From Lachnospiraceae bacterium (GTDB taxonomy: Bacteria > Bacillota > Clostridia > Lachnospirales > Lachnospiraceae), in NCBI GenBank assembly GCA_009774175.1, contig VSNG01000011.1:1-64000 (forward strand): a DNA stretch of 64,000 bases, given 5' to 3'. A program made the position numbers and the translations under genes. Below the pieces are notes generated by a model that saw only the letters and a list, made by a program, of their open reading frames with translations, did not search any database and was not told the DNA's origin. The first letter of the stretch is position 1. Every line of letters begins with the position of its first letter. Shown piece after piece: positions 52,313-61,342 of this stretch.

Positions 52313-53260
52313 TCAAAAACTCTTCTTTACCGTGACCTTCCCATTGTTGTCCCGCGCCCAGTAGCGGGCAGTACGACTGTCCACATGGACAAAGCCGTTA
52401 TACTGGATGATCCCCTGAATACCGAGCGTCTGGGCGTACCTGGCTACCTCAAGCGGCGTATGGCCCTTGACGACGATATCAAATGCCCTTCCCTGCAAAT
52501 GGTAGCTACACTTTGCGCCGTCGACCTTCTTATTATAAGATTCAGTACGGTATGCAGAATTGACCGTAACAGATGCCCCGAAGTGATCCCTGATCGGCTG
52601 CAACCTGTCCTGAACAAAGCCCACATCTATCAGAATCCTGTCCGAACCGTCTTTGCACCGAAACTCTTTCACCCTGAAATTCCTGGCAATCTGCATTTCT
52701 CCATCTGCCGCAAGAGAATACTCTTTGATCCTGCCCTCTTCTATGTCGGATTTTCCTGTCACGACGGCATCATACCGGGTCAGACCGTTTGTCCTGATGA
52801 TACTCATGATTGTCTTGATATAGTTCGGGTCTGTCGCATAACCGCCGTCCTTAATTGCCGTGATACAGGTCTGCGGGTCAGTTTGATTTAAGCATCCCCG
52901 GTAACGTGAACACGCCGCCAGCATGTCATAGTAATCTTCGATGGCATCCGCAATGCTGTCATAGGCCCGGAACATATCCTGAATATTTACATAGGTTTTT
53001 CCGTCGTAGCATTCCTTTGTCCGTGTGGAATACGCCTTATCCTTCCATGCCTTTCCAAAGTGTGCCTTACTCTTTCCGACCTTGATGCCCAGAATAGCAT
53101 TCGCCCCGGTCATCTTCGGCTGGGTGCCGTATGCGCTCTCACAACAGCACTGGGCGATACAGACGGAAGGCAGGGACCACTTATCCCTGCCCTTTGCCTT
53201 CTCCTGCGCAATAGGTGCTACCACTGCAATAAAATTCTTTACCTCTTTCTTTGATGCCAT
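52313..53260 (-). CDS. Two-domain endolysin (glucosaminidase plus M15 peptidase)
   Basis: 315 residues. The N-terminal FlgJ-like/GH73 glucosaminidase (about 1-160) has the likely catalytic Glu41 in CCCESAYGTQ. The C-terminal M15 D-Ala-D-Ala-type peptidase has YHLQGRAFDIV with His254 and Asp261, and HVD with His292. Two cutting activities in one lysin would hydrolyse both glycan and peptide parts of the wall. It has no signal peptide, so it needs the holin encoded just upstream. Confidence 0.92.
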   Translation of the reverse strand: MASKKEVKNFIAVVAPIAQEKAKGRDKWSLPSVCIAQCCCESAYGTQPKMTGANAILGIKVGKSKAHFGKAWKDKAYSTRTKECYDGKTYVNIQDMFRAYDSIADAIEDYYDMLAACSRYRGCLNQTDPQTCITAIKDGGYATDPNYIKTIMSIIRTNGLTRYDAVVTGKSDIEEGRIKEYSLAADGEMQIARNFRVKEFRCKDGSDRILIDVGFVQDRLQPIRDHFGASVTVNSAYRTESYNKKVDGAKCSYHLQGRAFDIVVKGHTPLEVARYAQTLGIQGIIQYNGFVHVDSRTARYWARDNNGKVTVKKSF

Positions 53261-53272
53261 GTCCGGTCCTCC

Positions 53273-53578
53273 TTACTCTGCTTTCCCGATCTGGGCAACC
53301 GTCTGCCGCACCTTATCGTATCCCAGTGTCGCCCCGAGCCAGTTTGCAACGCCCATCAGGGCAAGATACACGCTGTTAAGGGCCGTAAACGGCACGCCGT
53401 AATTCACATAGTAGAGTGCGGTTGCCCCGCACCCAATGGCCAGTGCAATGGCCAGAACGAGCACATTCGACGCATAGGCGACTTTCTGCCCGTCCAGAAA
53501 CTTCTTTACCGCCTCCGTAAGCAGCGACGTAACCGCCGCACATGCTGTTAAAATTACTAAAAATATTGTTACTGTCAT
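53273..53578 (-). CDS. Phage holin
   Basis: 101 residues with three hydrophobic segments (about 3-22, 35-57, 62-83) and a charged C-terminal tail (KVRQTVAQIGKAE). Size, topology and position just before the endolysin mark it as a holin, which opens the membrane at the end of infection. Its ATG overlaps the TGA of the upstream gene. Confidence 0.82.
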   Translation of the reverse strand: MTVTIFLVILTACAAVTSLLTEAVKKFLDGQKVAYASNVLVLAIALAIGCGATALYYVNYGVPFTALNSVYLALMGVANWLGATLGYDKVRQTVAQIGKAE

Positions 53579-53949
53579 AATGTCTCTTCCTCACTTTCCG
53601 GTTGCACCGGTGCAACCCCTTGGTCTATCGGCTCGCTGAACCTGAGCCGGTTTTTCTCAAAAATATTTTCCACCGTCTTCGTGAATCCGTACACAACGAT
53701 GGGCGCCACAATCTCCGTGATGATCGTGGAGCTCACCCCTTCAACTACCTGGGTATGCTCCATCCACGCAAGGGCATACGACATGGAGACGCATACCGCC
53801 CCGTGCAAGACCACCGCGCTGACTAACAGCTTAAAAAACCGTCCCCCGGATTTCTTTTTCCTTTTTCCTTTCAGGTATGCCCTGTAATAGCTGCACCCAA
53901 GGCATTCCCGGTACCCGGGTCTGTCCCTTTTCCTTTTCACCGTTTTCAT
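53575..53949 (-). CDS. Membrane protein of the phage lysis cassette
   Basis: 124 residues: a very basic N-terminal part (KRKRDRPG, KGKRKKKSGG, with two Cys), two hydrophobic segments, and an acidic tail. The start is uncertain: the ATG at 53949 is very close to AGGAGG, and the GTG at 53940 is better spaced. It may be a second holin or an antiholin. It overlaps the holin gene by four bases. Confidence 0.6.
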   Translation of the reverse strand: MKTVKRKRDRPGYRECLGCSYYRAYLKGKRKKKSGGRFFKLLVSAVVLHGAVCVSMSYALAWMEHTQVVEGVSSTIITEIVAPIVVYGFTKTVENIFEKNRLRFSEPIDQGVAPVQPESEEETL

Positions 53950-53963
53950 CCTCCTGTTTCCGC

Positions 53964-54293
53964 CTACATCCCGATCTGGGTAAAAAAGTAGCAGACGACG
54001 GCGCTCACGGCCGCCGTAATCACATGCGTCACTACCGTGCGCCATGTTGCCCCGTCCCGCCCTTCCAAGGCTTCGAGACGCTTCCCCATCTTCTCGATCT
54101 CCTTTGTCATGGTCTTGATTTCCGTCGTCATGGACTTTATGGACGTCGACAGGTCAATCAGTTCCTCAAGCTTTTCCTCTATGACCCCGATCCGCTTGTT
54201 CTGGCGGTTATTCTCATCCTCCAGCCGCCGGTTCTCCGCCTCCATGCGCCGGCAGAACTCTTCGTGCTCTTTCCGTGGAATAAAATCCTCCAA
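53964..54293 (-). CDS. XhlA-like haemolysin/holin accessory protein
   Basis: 109 residues. A long coiled coil (about 8-85; MEAENRRLEDENNRQNKRIGVIEEKLEELI) ends in one C-terminal membrane helix (TWRTVVTHVITAAVSAVVCYFFTQIGM). This is the layout of PBSX XhlA, which works with the holin during lysis. Confidence 0.82.
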   Translation of the reverse strand: MEDFIPRKEHEEFCRRMEAENRRLEDENNRQNKRIGVIEEKLEELIDLSTSIKSMTTEIKTMTKEIEKMGKRLEALEGRDGATWRTVVTHVITAAVSAVVCYFFTQIGM

Positions 54294-54342
54294 TGTCTCA
54301 CCTTCTTTCCAGTAAATTTTTCATTAATAAATGCCCATACGC

Positions 54343-54780
54343 CTATACAAGTTTATAGTGCGGCCGCTCTCTCTCCTGCATCTGCGGAATCCGTCTATGT
54401 AACCATAGGTATAAAAGATACCTGATCCAGTCATCCAGTACAATCCCAGCCGTTGACAGCGGTATCCACAGCAGAAAGAAATATACGCATATCTGTCCGC
54501 ACAGGTTAAACGGCAGGCCAGAGTAATCCCATACATTCCAACCCAGCCACAGATTGACCACGCATCCCGTACAAAACTCAAAAGCGGTGATGATAGCCGC
54601 GCTTACAAGGGACTGTCTCAGCAGGCACCAGTGCCATGGTATCTTATACTCATTCAGCAGGCCCATGACCACAAAGCAGGTGCCGCCCAACACAAACATC
54701 GTCCAGTGCGTATACCCGCGCCACAGTATCTCGATCCATGTATACACACGGCCGCCGATCAGAAACAGCAGCAGTTCCAT
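54343..54780 (-). CDS. Multi-pass membrane protein, putative CmpB-like (ABC_trans type)
   Basis: 145 residues with four or five membrane helices and many Trp. It resembles the small integral membrane family PF06541 (ABC_trans_CmpB), often phage-encoded in Firmicutes despite its name. GGAGGTGTAACC precedes the ATG, two bases after the upstream stop. A role in lysis or exclusion is possible; none is proven. Confidence 0.6.
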   Translation of the reverse strand: MELLLFLIGGRVYTWIEILWRGYTHWTMFVLGGTCFVVMGLLNEYKIPWHWCLLRQSLVSAAIITAFEFCTGCVVNLWLGWNVWDYSGLPFNLCGQICVYFFLLWIPLSTAGIVLDDWIRYLLYLWLHRRIPQMQERERPHYKLV

Positions 54781-54782
54781 GG

Positions 54783-55493
54783 TTACACCTCCGCCTCCCC
54801 GTTCCCGGCCCCGCGCGCCGCAAGGATGTCTTTCAGGACTTCGCTCTGGTACGCCTCCGGGACTTCACAGCCGTAGGTAACTGCACCGACGGCATCCGTA
54901 TCTTCTAACGAAGACACCCAGATATTCAGTGCGTTGCAGTAGGTGGTGTGGTAAGTCACGAATCCCAGCGCCGTCTCCACGATCAGCATCATTTCCTCTT
55001 TGGTGTAGTAGCGGCAGGGATGCCCGTCCTGATGGTACTCAAAACGTTCGGCGCCTGCTGCCATCTGGGCCTGCTTGCCGAACAGGTTGATCTGGTCCTT
55101 TTCCGTCAGGCTGAAATGCTCCGTACCGCCCGGCAGTTCCACGTCCACTCCGGCATAAACCGCCTGTTCACAGGCCGCCCCGATCTCACGGAGCTTCTCC
55201 TCTTTCACTTCTTTCAGCGTGGGCACATAGGGCTCCGGCTCCGGCACAGGCTCGGGTTCCGGCGGCGCAGTATACACCGACCCGTCATCCGAGAACTGTA
55301 CGCCTCCGTCCACTTTCCGATACACTGTCTTAAACCGCTTATAGTCCCACTCATCCGCTGTTTCATCCCGTGACAGCATAAAGCCCTTTGTTTTTACCGG
55401 GAAATCACCACGCAGCTCCACGACCCGGTCTGACAGTTTCCTGAAATCCACGTCATAGACGGACTTCTCCCCGACATATCTCATGTTTAACAT
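54783..55493 (-). CDS. Phage tail-fibre-region protein with Pro-Glu linker
   Basis: 236 residues. An N-terminal beta part is joined through a PEPEPVPEPEPYVP linker (about 79-92) to a helical C-terminal domain (LKEVKEEKLREIGAACEQAVYAG... ALNIWVSSLEDTDAVGAVTYG) of the DUF4376 type, common at the end of tail-fibre operons. It probably assists fibre assembly or is a small virion part. Confidence 0.65.
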   Translation of the reverse strand: MLNMRYVGEKSVYDVDFRKLSDRVVELRGDFPVKTKGFMLSRDETADEWDYKRFKTVYRKVDGGVQFSDDGSVYTAPPEPEPVPEPEPYVPTLKEVKEEKLREIGAACEQAVYAGVDVELPGGTEHFSLTEKDQINLFGKQAQMAAGAERFEYHQDGHPCRYYTKEEMMLIVETALGFVTYHTTYCNALNIWVSSLEDTDAVGAVTYGCEVPEAYQSEVLKDILAARGAGNGEAEV

Positions 55494-55569
55494 AGTTTTT
55501 CCTTTCCCCGGGCATTTCCCGGACTAAAAAAGAGCCCTCCGGCTCCTGGTTATTCCTTTATTAAAGTGG

Positions 55570-56019
55570 TTAGAGTTTTTCGACCCTTGTTATCTGGAAC
55601 TCCGTTCCCCATAAGTGTTCCGTCGCCATGTTATTGGCTGTATAAATTTTCTTAGACGCACTGACAGATGTTTTTGACGCCCGCCCGTTTATGATATCGA
55701 AGTATCCGGTGGTCTCAAACGGGAATCCGCTGAGCGGCCCGGTAGCCCTTAATTTATAGTAAATCCTATAGTTAGTACTAAAAGGGAATACTGTATCGGC
55801 ACCCCCTGCGGTTTTATACCCGGTGATCTTACCGGAGGAATCACAGACGGGCTCAAAACCCTTTAATTTATCATTTAATTCTGCAACCACCGGCGCGGCG
55901 ACCAGATTCGTCTCGTTCGTGTTCGCCGCAACCTCCTCCATACTCGTCAGCACCTTTTTCTGAAACAGTTTTTCCATATACTTTTTTATTAAATTTAAAA
56001 CTCTCTGATCCAGTGTCAT
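55570..56019 (-). CDS. Phage protein, probably tail-fibre associated
   Basis: 149 residues: a helical N-terminus (MTLDQRVLNLIKKYMEKLFQKKV) then a beta-rich part with PFSTNYRIYYKLRATGPLSGFPFETTGYFDI, resembling the end domains of phage fibres. The position between baseplate genes and the lysis cassette supports this. No precise family. Confidence 0.5.
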   Translation of the reverse strand: MTLDQRVLNLIKKYMEKLFQKKVLTSMEEVAANTNETNLVAAPVVAELNDKLKGFEPVCDSSGKITGYKTAGGADTVFPFSTNYRIYYKLRATGPLSGFPFETTGYFDIINGRASKTSVSASKKIYTANNMATEHLWGTEFQITRVEKL

Positions 56020-56034
56020 CGTCTTTTCTCCTTC

Positions 56035-56238
56035 CTAATTGATCAGCGCCGCCGTGATCTCTTCATCGGTGGCCTCTCTGCTAAAAAAATCCCCCAGTGA
56101 AGTGCCGTCCGGCATCCATACAACCCTTGTGTCCGTGTGAAAGTAGCAGACATTTCCGTTATGGTCCGAAAACTCCACCAGCAGGTATCTGCTGTCCAAA
56201 ACGCCTGACACATTCATCGTACCGTCCAAATCTCCCAT
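56035..56238 (-). CDS. Small phage tail-region protein
   Basis: 67 residues, beta-rich (VLDSRYLLVEFSDHNGNVCYFHTDTRVVWMPDG), 15 bases before the next gene. It probably belongs to the tail-tip/fibre set. Function unknown. Confidence 0.5.
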   Translation of the reverse strand: MGDLDGTMNVSGVLDSRYLLVEFSDHNGNVCYFHTDTRVVWMPDGTSLGDFFSREATDEEITAALIN

Positions 56239-56253
56239 AGCTTCCTGTCCTCC

Positions 56254-57075
56254 TTATCTGGCCGCTTTTATTACGGCGTATATTTTCCCTTCCTCGCGCC
56301 CTGTTTCCTGCCCCTCCTGCAGGTAAACAACGTTGCCAAAAACAGCCTTATACGGGTGATTGTCTGCCTCCAGTTCCGTCCGCTCTGTCTTTTCAATCCC
56401 ATACAGGGTACGGTCTACCGCCGGGTTTTCAGTCCCGGTTATATAACGGTCAAAGAAAATGATCCGCAGCCCGCGCTTGTCTGTCACAAGACCATATCCG
56501 CACCCTTTTGTCCGCCCAGATGGCGGCCTGTAGGTTGCCTCCGTCATTAAGGTAAAGGGGTCGTCCGTACCGTCAAAACAATTGGACTTTAGATCAGCAA
56601 GATACCTCGCTATTTTTCCAAATAAAATGCCAAGCGTGTCACCTGACTGTATGTTCTCCCGTTTTTCAGCTAATTTGAACACTGATGCCAGATCGTACGC
56701 CTCTTCATTTCCTTCATTGTCTTTTCGCCGTACCCGTACTATTCTGTTAGTCCCCTTTAATGTCTCAAACAGGATCGTATTCTTCTCCAATTCCTGCGGT
56801 GGTCCGATCCGAATGCCCGTAGCCCCCGCCTGTTGCAGTGCAACGACCGCCCGATACAGCATAAAACATTTCATGTCCGTAATGTACTGCAGCGTATTAA
56901 ACTGCCTTGATGTCGGTATCCCGTTGATGCCTCCTACAATCGCAGGCCATCCGGCAATCCAGTCCCTTATACTTATGCTTTCCCGACTCCCGATGTCGGC
57001 AAACAGGCTCTTGAACAGCATTTGTTCCCCCGCTGTGTCGATATAATCTCCGGGCGTGTTTTCTAAGTCTGCCAT
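56254..57075 (-). CDS. Phage tail-fibre-like protein
   Basis: 273 residues. The N-terminal half (NTPGDYIDTAGEQMLFKSLFADIG) looks like a baseplate attachment part, and the C-terminal half is beta-rich. The ATG at 57075 is best placed after GAGGAG; two upstream start codons overlap the previous stop. It follows the DUF2612-like gene, the usual place for a fibre. Confidence 0.6.
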   Translation of the reverse strand: MADLENTPGDYIDTAGEQMLFKSLFADIGSRESISIRDWIAGWPAIVGGINGIPTSRQFNTLQYITDMKCFMLYRAVVALQQAGATGIRIGPPQELEKNTILFETLKGTNRIVRVRRKDNEGNEEAYDLASVFKLAEKRENIQSGDTLGILFGKIARYLADLKSNCFDGTDDPFTLMTEATYRPPSGRTKGCGYGLVTDKRGLRIIFFDRYITGTENPAVDRTLYGIEKTERTELEADNHPYKAVFGNVVYLQEGQETGREEGKIYAVIKAAR

Positions 57076-57080
57076 TCTCA

Positions 57081-57683
57081 TCACTCCTCTCCTATGATGT
57101 GTAAAAACTTACCTTCCCCGAATCCAAGCGCCTCTTTATTTAAATCGCGGAATCCAAAGAATTCAAGCTCAAAAAACTTCATCTCCACTGAAACGCCGCC
57201 AGGCTTTATGGTCAGATTCACGTTATTGAGCATTCCCATCATCCACTCCTGAAACTTTGCCCCCACCATGACCTGAAAATGCGCCGGGTGATCATCAAAT
57301 TCTCTGTAATACAAAAGTTTAACGTCGTAAAGCAATCTGCATATCTCCATTAGCTCCGGATATGTGCATGTGTTCGCATTACGCAGTGCCTTATACATTA
57401 GAAACAGCCTGTATCTCTCGTCATCGAGGACAAAAAAATCTATAATCCCGGCATATGCTGTCGATTCGATACGCGTAAGATTCACAATCTCACCGATTCC
57501 GTCAAGCTGTCTGCCAAAAGCTGTGCGTATTGCACGTAATGTTTCGAGTTCCTTAAAGACTTCCTCAAGTTCTTCCATCTCGGCGGAAAATGCCCTTACG
57601 AGCACTTCGATGTTGTGTTTTCTCTTAAACTGTTCCGGCAGTTTATCCAGAAAACTCTTTGTAATACTCTCAGCGCTGATCAT
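57081..57683 (-). CDS. DUF2612-like baseplate/tail protein
   Basis: 200 residues. A helical N-terminus (SFLDKLPEQFKRKHNIEVLVRAFSAEMEELEEV) is followed by IRTAFGRQLDGIGEIVNLTR, then a beta-rich end. This fits the gpI-like/DUF2612 proteins that lie next to baseplate J. It overlaps the J gene by 14 bases. Confidence 0.75.
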   Translation of the reverse strand: MISAESITKSFLDKLPEQFKRKHNIEVLVRAFSAEMEELEEVFKELETLRAIRTAFGRQLDGIGEIVNLTRIESTAYAGIIDFFVLDDERYRLFLMYKALRNANTCTYPELMEICRLLYDVKLLYYREFDDHPAHFQVMVGAKFQEWMMGMLNNVNLTIKPGGVSVEMKFFELEFFGFRDLNKEALGFGEGKFLHIIGEE

Positions 57684-59136
57684 ACAGGATCACCTCTATT
57701 CTCGATGCATCAAAAACAGCTTTCTGCCTGTGGCTTATTCCGATATTCTTCGGTACATAATCTGTTTCCGCCGGAATATATTTTTCCGACTCCGCCGCAT
57801 AGGCCCTGATGTCCACCATGGAAACCGCTATCAACGTTTTATAAATGTTCGTTAGAAACTTCTGCAAATATACGCTGTCCCCCACCTGGAGCACTTTTGC
57901 GTCCTCAAGAATAGAGTCCTGCGCCAGTTGTATGTAGTTCGGTGCAATTGATTTCCCGGTCTCTTTCGTAATAATGACCCTCATCCATATATACCTGTAA
58001 TTCGGCCGGTTAAATCCTACCTTATGAATGTTACCAAAGACATCCGCCACATCCATGAGTACGCTTCCGTACGCTCTGATACCGTTCGTCTTTTTTCGGT
58101 AGATGATATTCGCTATCTCACCTTCGTCACCGCCATCTATGATGAACTCGACGGATTTAGGAGGACGCCCCTCGGAATCAATTGTCTCCGTATCGTTTTC
58201 ATAACCCGCCACGGATAGCACATTGTCAACGGAGTTGTAGATCTCTGCTGTAACACTTTCTATCATATTCTTGGAACGGGTCGCACAGCGCTTGACGAAT
58301 GTCTGTCTTGCTTCCACATCATCCGCCTCAAAACGCCCTGCTGTCGGAGCTATGTCATTCGTGACCTCCCTGATGCCGGTATCCAGCGTAACCATTTCAC
58401 GGATCAGGCCATCTGCTATGATGATCGGTCCATACTCCATACTTTCAAACAGAATATTCGAAGTCACAGACTCTATCAGGAAATTGTTTGATATGGCCAG
58501 TGTATTCGAGGTTTGCTTATAAACGTCTTCCAATTCCAGTAAAAAGCTTTCCTCGTCTAACCGTACACTTATTCCTTTTTCATCTATCATTTCGGCAAAG
58601 GCTTTAAGAACATCCGCCGCGCCCTCCTCCGGCTGCCGGACATACTGGTAACTGTGGCGGTTAACGGTTATGTAAAACAGGTCTATACCCGACTCCATAT
58701 ACGGCTTTACCACAATTTTTCGAAAGTTTTCCCTTCCGATCACCTGGGCATTGGTACACCGAAACATCTTTGAAGGGTTCGTTGCAGACCTTACCAGTAC
58801 ACCGTATGGAACGATGGTATCATCCGGCGCCGTACATGCAAGCATGTATATGGTCCTGGAATCCCGCTCTCTCGTAATACCCCCAAACTGCATGGCATTG
58901 TCCAGATTAGCGCCCTCCGCGCTCATGGTATACATAGCATAATAAGTATGCTCTGCTACCTCCCAAAGTTTTGCTACCTCGTCTGAAAATCCTGTAACAA
59001 GAACGTTTAATGCCGATTGCGGGTTGATGGTAATGTCATACCCCCATCCTTCCTTCAGCTTTCCATATACGCTGCTCCTTATTTCATCCAAACGCTTTCT
59101 CACAAACCCCTTCTGCGTAACGCCGTACTCATCCAT
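57670..59136 (-). CDS. Baseplate J-like protein
   Basis: 488 residues, longer than P2 gpJ and in the range of PBSX XkdT-type proteins. The N-terminal pattern (YGVTQKGFVRKRLDEIRSSVYGKLKEGWGYDI) and the middle EGANLDNAMQFGGITRERDS with APDDTIVPYGVLVRS are typical. It forms the baseplate wedge of contractile tails. It overlaps the gp25-like gene by eight bases. Confidence 0.88.
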   Translation of the reverse strand: MDEYGVTQKGFVRKRLDEIRSSVYGKLKEGWGYDITINPQSALNVLVTGFSDEVAKLWEVAEHTYYAMYTMSAEGANLDNAMQFGGITRERDSRTIYMLACTAPDDTIVPYGVLVRSATNPSKMFRCTNAQVIGRENFRKIVVKPYMESGIDLFYITVNRHSYQYVRQPEEGAADVLKAFAEMIDEKGISVRLDEESFLLELEDVYKQTSNTLAISNNFLIESVTSNILFESMEYGPIIIADGLIREMVTLDTGIREVTNDIAPTAGRFEADDVEARQTFVKRCATRSKNMIESVTAEIYNSVDNVLSVAGYENDTETIDSEGRPPKSVEFIIDGGDEGEIANIIYRKKTNGIRAYGSVLMDVADVFGNIHKVGFNRPNYRYIWMRVIITKETGKSIAPNYIQLAQDSILEDAKVLQVGDSVYLQKFLTNIYKTLIAVSMVDIRAYAAESEKYIPAETDYVPKNIGISHRQKAVFDASRIEVILYDQR

Positions 59137-59482
59137 GCAGTATCACCTCCTCGTCGTATGTCTCTTTATCCGTACGGAATTGAAAGATAACACACGCATT
59201 TCTGCTCTCCGTATTCACGCTGATGTCCATTCCTGTTACCTCCAGCACATCATCCACATCCAGTATCTCCCGTATCAGGCGCTTCTTGATTCCTTCCACA
59301 TCAGGATTTTTTACCAAAACGGATTCAAACCACGGAATCCCTTTATCCGGATCAAATACCCATTCTGCAAAGTACCAGCGAAGTTTTATCAACACCTCCT
59401 GCACAGGACTTGTCACCAGCAGGATGTCCCCCTCTTCCGTCAGGCGGATATCTCCATCCGCATCAAGCAAAATATCTTTCAT
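59129..59482 (-). CDS. gp25/DUF2634-like baseplate wedge protein
   Basis: 117 residues, with EGDILLVTSPVQEVLIKLRWYFAEWVFDPDKGIPW, the usual gp25/W core, and IKKRLIREILDVDDV. Such proteins link sheath and baseplate, and this gene normally lies just before J, as here. Confidence 0.85.
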   Translation of the reverse strand: MKDILLDADGDIRLTEEGDILLVTSPVQEVLIKLRWYFAEWVFDPDKGIPWFESVLVKNPDVEGIKKRLIREILDVDDVLEVTGMDISVNTESRNACVIFQFRTDKETYDEEVILHG

Positions 59483-59489
59483 CGCAAAA

Positions 59490-60101
59490 TCAGCCTCCCT
59501 CCATAATGGAGCCGCTTACCCAAAGATCCCCCTTGATCTCAATGCGCGACTGCCTGACCGTCAGACTTTTTTCCCCACACTTAAGCCCTATGCCTTCTGC
59601 GTCCATCTGCACCGCATTTTGTTCGTGCTCGACCCGAAATTCATCCTCCTTTAGCATCAGCTCCATGGTCCTGTTCCTGACTATGACAGCATTTTCATCC
59701 ACCGCCTTCTGCACGGCCTCTGTTCCTTCGCTGAACAACCCCGGAATGCACACTGCATTGGTCAGGTCAAATTTCATGTCACTTTCTGTTTCCTTTCCGT
59801 GGCTCATCCACGGTTTCAGGTCGTTTTCACAGATAATGAGCACGCACCCGTCACCGGGTTTCACCGGATAAGCTATCACGATATCCTGACCGCCTGCCTG
59901 AGGGAAGACAACGGGAACTTTAACGATAGAGGGATACTTAAGACGTTTCCCGTTCTTCATGGCAACACTCCCTTCCGGTTTGACCGTTGCCATCCCAGTA
60001 GACGGATCAAAAGCCGAAATAGTTCCGGGAAGCGCCGTATGGATACCATACATGGATTCCCGAACCGTATCCTCCATCTGCTGCACAAATTCCTGCATCA
60101 T
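59490..60101 (-). CDS. Baseplate spike protein (Gp138/gpV-like)
   Basis: 203 residues. An N-terminal OB-like part (ALPGTISAFDPSTGMATVKPEG; VKVPVVFPQAGG) is followed by repeated beta strands (MELMLKEDEFRVEHEQNAVQMDAEGIGLKCGEKSLTV), the triangular spike pattern. It would form the membrane-piercing tip. The ATGA overlap with the hub gene suggests coupling. Confidence 0.78.
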   Translation of the reverse strand: MMQEFVQQMEDTVRESMYGIHTALPGTISAFDPSTGMATVKPEGSVAMKNGKRLKYPSIVKVPVVFPQAGGQDIVIAYPVKPGDGCVLIICENDLKPWMSHGKETESDMKFDLTNAVCIPGLFSEGTEAVQKAVDENAVIVRNRTMELMLKEDEFRVEHEQNAVQMDAEGIGLKCGEKSLTVRQSRIEIKGDLWVSGSIMEGG

Positions 60102-61000
60102 GCTCCTGTCACCTCCAGTACTGTGGCTTTACACATCCAATCGCCCTCATAGTTGTCCCCTTCAATCGAAATCTTCTGTACTCTGAAATAGCCCTCTACT
60201 GCCTCGCTGCTAATATGGACATAGCTGTTCACCCCAATAGCCAGGTTCATGAGATAAGTCACTTCCCAGCCAAGCTGCGCAGACTCGCCTTCCTGCCCTG
60301 CTGTCTCTGATCCCCCCTTACTGCTGCCACCAGCCGCTGACACATTTACGCGCTTCGGCACCCCAATCAGACCAGACGCCGCATTTAGCTCATAGCCGCT
60401 CAATGATATGGGCTCCCCCGGTTTTAAAAGTTGTATAATGCCATCCTGTATAGTCCAGTTAATGCCATCTATGCGCGTCAGACAGTTTAACAGGTTCTTT
60501 GCACCGCCCACGAAGCTGAATCCAGCCGCCAGCACAGTGGATTGCATCACTGCACCGTGAGACTTGCTCATAGGCAGCCCCATCTGCGCCGCTATCTCCC
60601 GATATATCACATCGGTCTTTGTACCTTCTGCATAAGAAAGCGAAAATCCCGTGTCCCGCAGTTCTACCATATTTGAAGAAAGCTCTATTTCTGTCATGCG
60701 GTCTGCACCCTCCTTTGATGTAGACGCATGTGTAACCGTTCCCTTAAAAGCTTCTGTAATACTGTCCGCATATCCTGCCCGCACTACTACAACGCAGTCC
60801 TTTTTCTCCAGTTCTGACAAATGTTCCCTGTTCAGATTCCATATCGTAACTTTACCTGTATTGGGACTCCCAACGTCTGCTTTTTCAAAAGCAAATTTTA
60901 TGTGGAGCGGAATCCCGTTTGCACCGACAGCGCCGATTTCAAATCCCGGACCGCCGCCTTCACCGATGGCCACCCTGACCTGTCTATCGAATAATCTCAT
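60098..61000 (-). CDS. Baseplate hub protein (gp27/gpD-like)
   Basis: 300 residues. The beta-rich N-terminal half contains VTIWNLNREHLSELEKKDCVVVVRAGY and FKGTVTHASTSKEGADRMTEIEL, as in late-control D/XkdQ proteins. The middle has the LNCLTRIDGINWTIQDG region. It connects tail tube and spike. Confidence 0.78.
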   Translation of the reverse strand: MRLFDRQVRVAIGEGGGPGFEIGAVGANGIPLHIKFAFEKADVGSPNTGKVTIWNLNREHLSELEKKDCVVVVRAGYADSITEAFKGTVTHASTSKEGADRMTEIELSSNMVELRDTGFSLSYAEGTKTDVIYREIAAQMGLPMSKSHGAVMQSTVLAAGFSFVGGAKNLLNCLTRIDGINWTIQDGIIQLLKPGEPISLSGYELNAASGLIGVPKRVNVSAAGGSSKGGSETAGQEGESAQLGWEVTYLMNLAIGVNSYVHISSEAVEGYFRVQKISIEGDNYEGDWMCKATVLEVTGA

Positions 61001-61331
61001 GCTCTTTTCTCCACTCCTTCAAGTCCTCCCACGGAATAAACACAAATTCCGCATTTCCATTCAGGAAATCTTTGCGCCCCACACGCTTCAAATCGGTAAA
61101 ACATCCAAATATGCCTTGCGGAATATGCACTGATAAGTCAAAATGCGTAAGCGGCGCAAGGGGCATAATCTTTCTTTGCTGTAGTAGATTTCTCCTGTCA
61201 GTGTCATACACGCCAAATGTCCAGTAATCGTATGTACCGTTATACAAAAATCTCAGCAGATATTCCTGACGGCATAAAATGACGCGTGAAAAACTGTCAT
61301 TCATGTCAGGCACCGATATGTATTCGACCAT
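60984..61331 (-). CDS. Small baseplate plug-like protein
   Basis: 115 residues, beta-rich (VILCRQEYLLRFLYNGTYDYWTFGVYD). It resembles the DUF6983-type plug proteins found between hub and tail-tube genes of Firmicutes phages. It overlaps the hub gene by 17 bases. Confidence 0.6.
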   Translation of the reverse strand: MVEYISVPDMNDSFSRVILCRQEYLLRFLYNGTYDYWTFGVYDTDRRNLLQQRKIMPLAPLTHFDLSVHIPQGIFGCFTDLKRVGRKDFLNGNAEFVFIPWEDLKEWRKEHEIIR

Positions 61332-61342
61332 TCTGTTTCACC

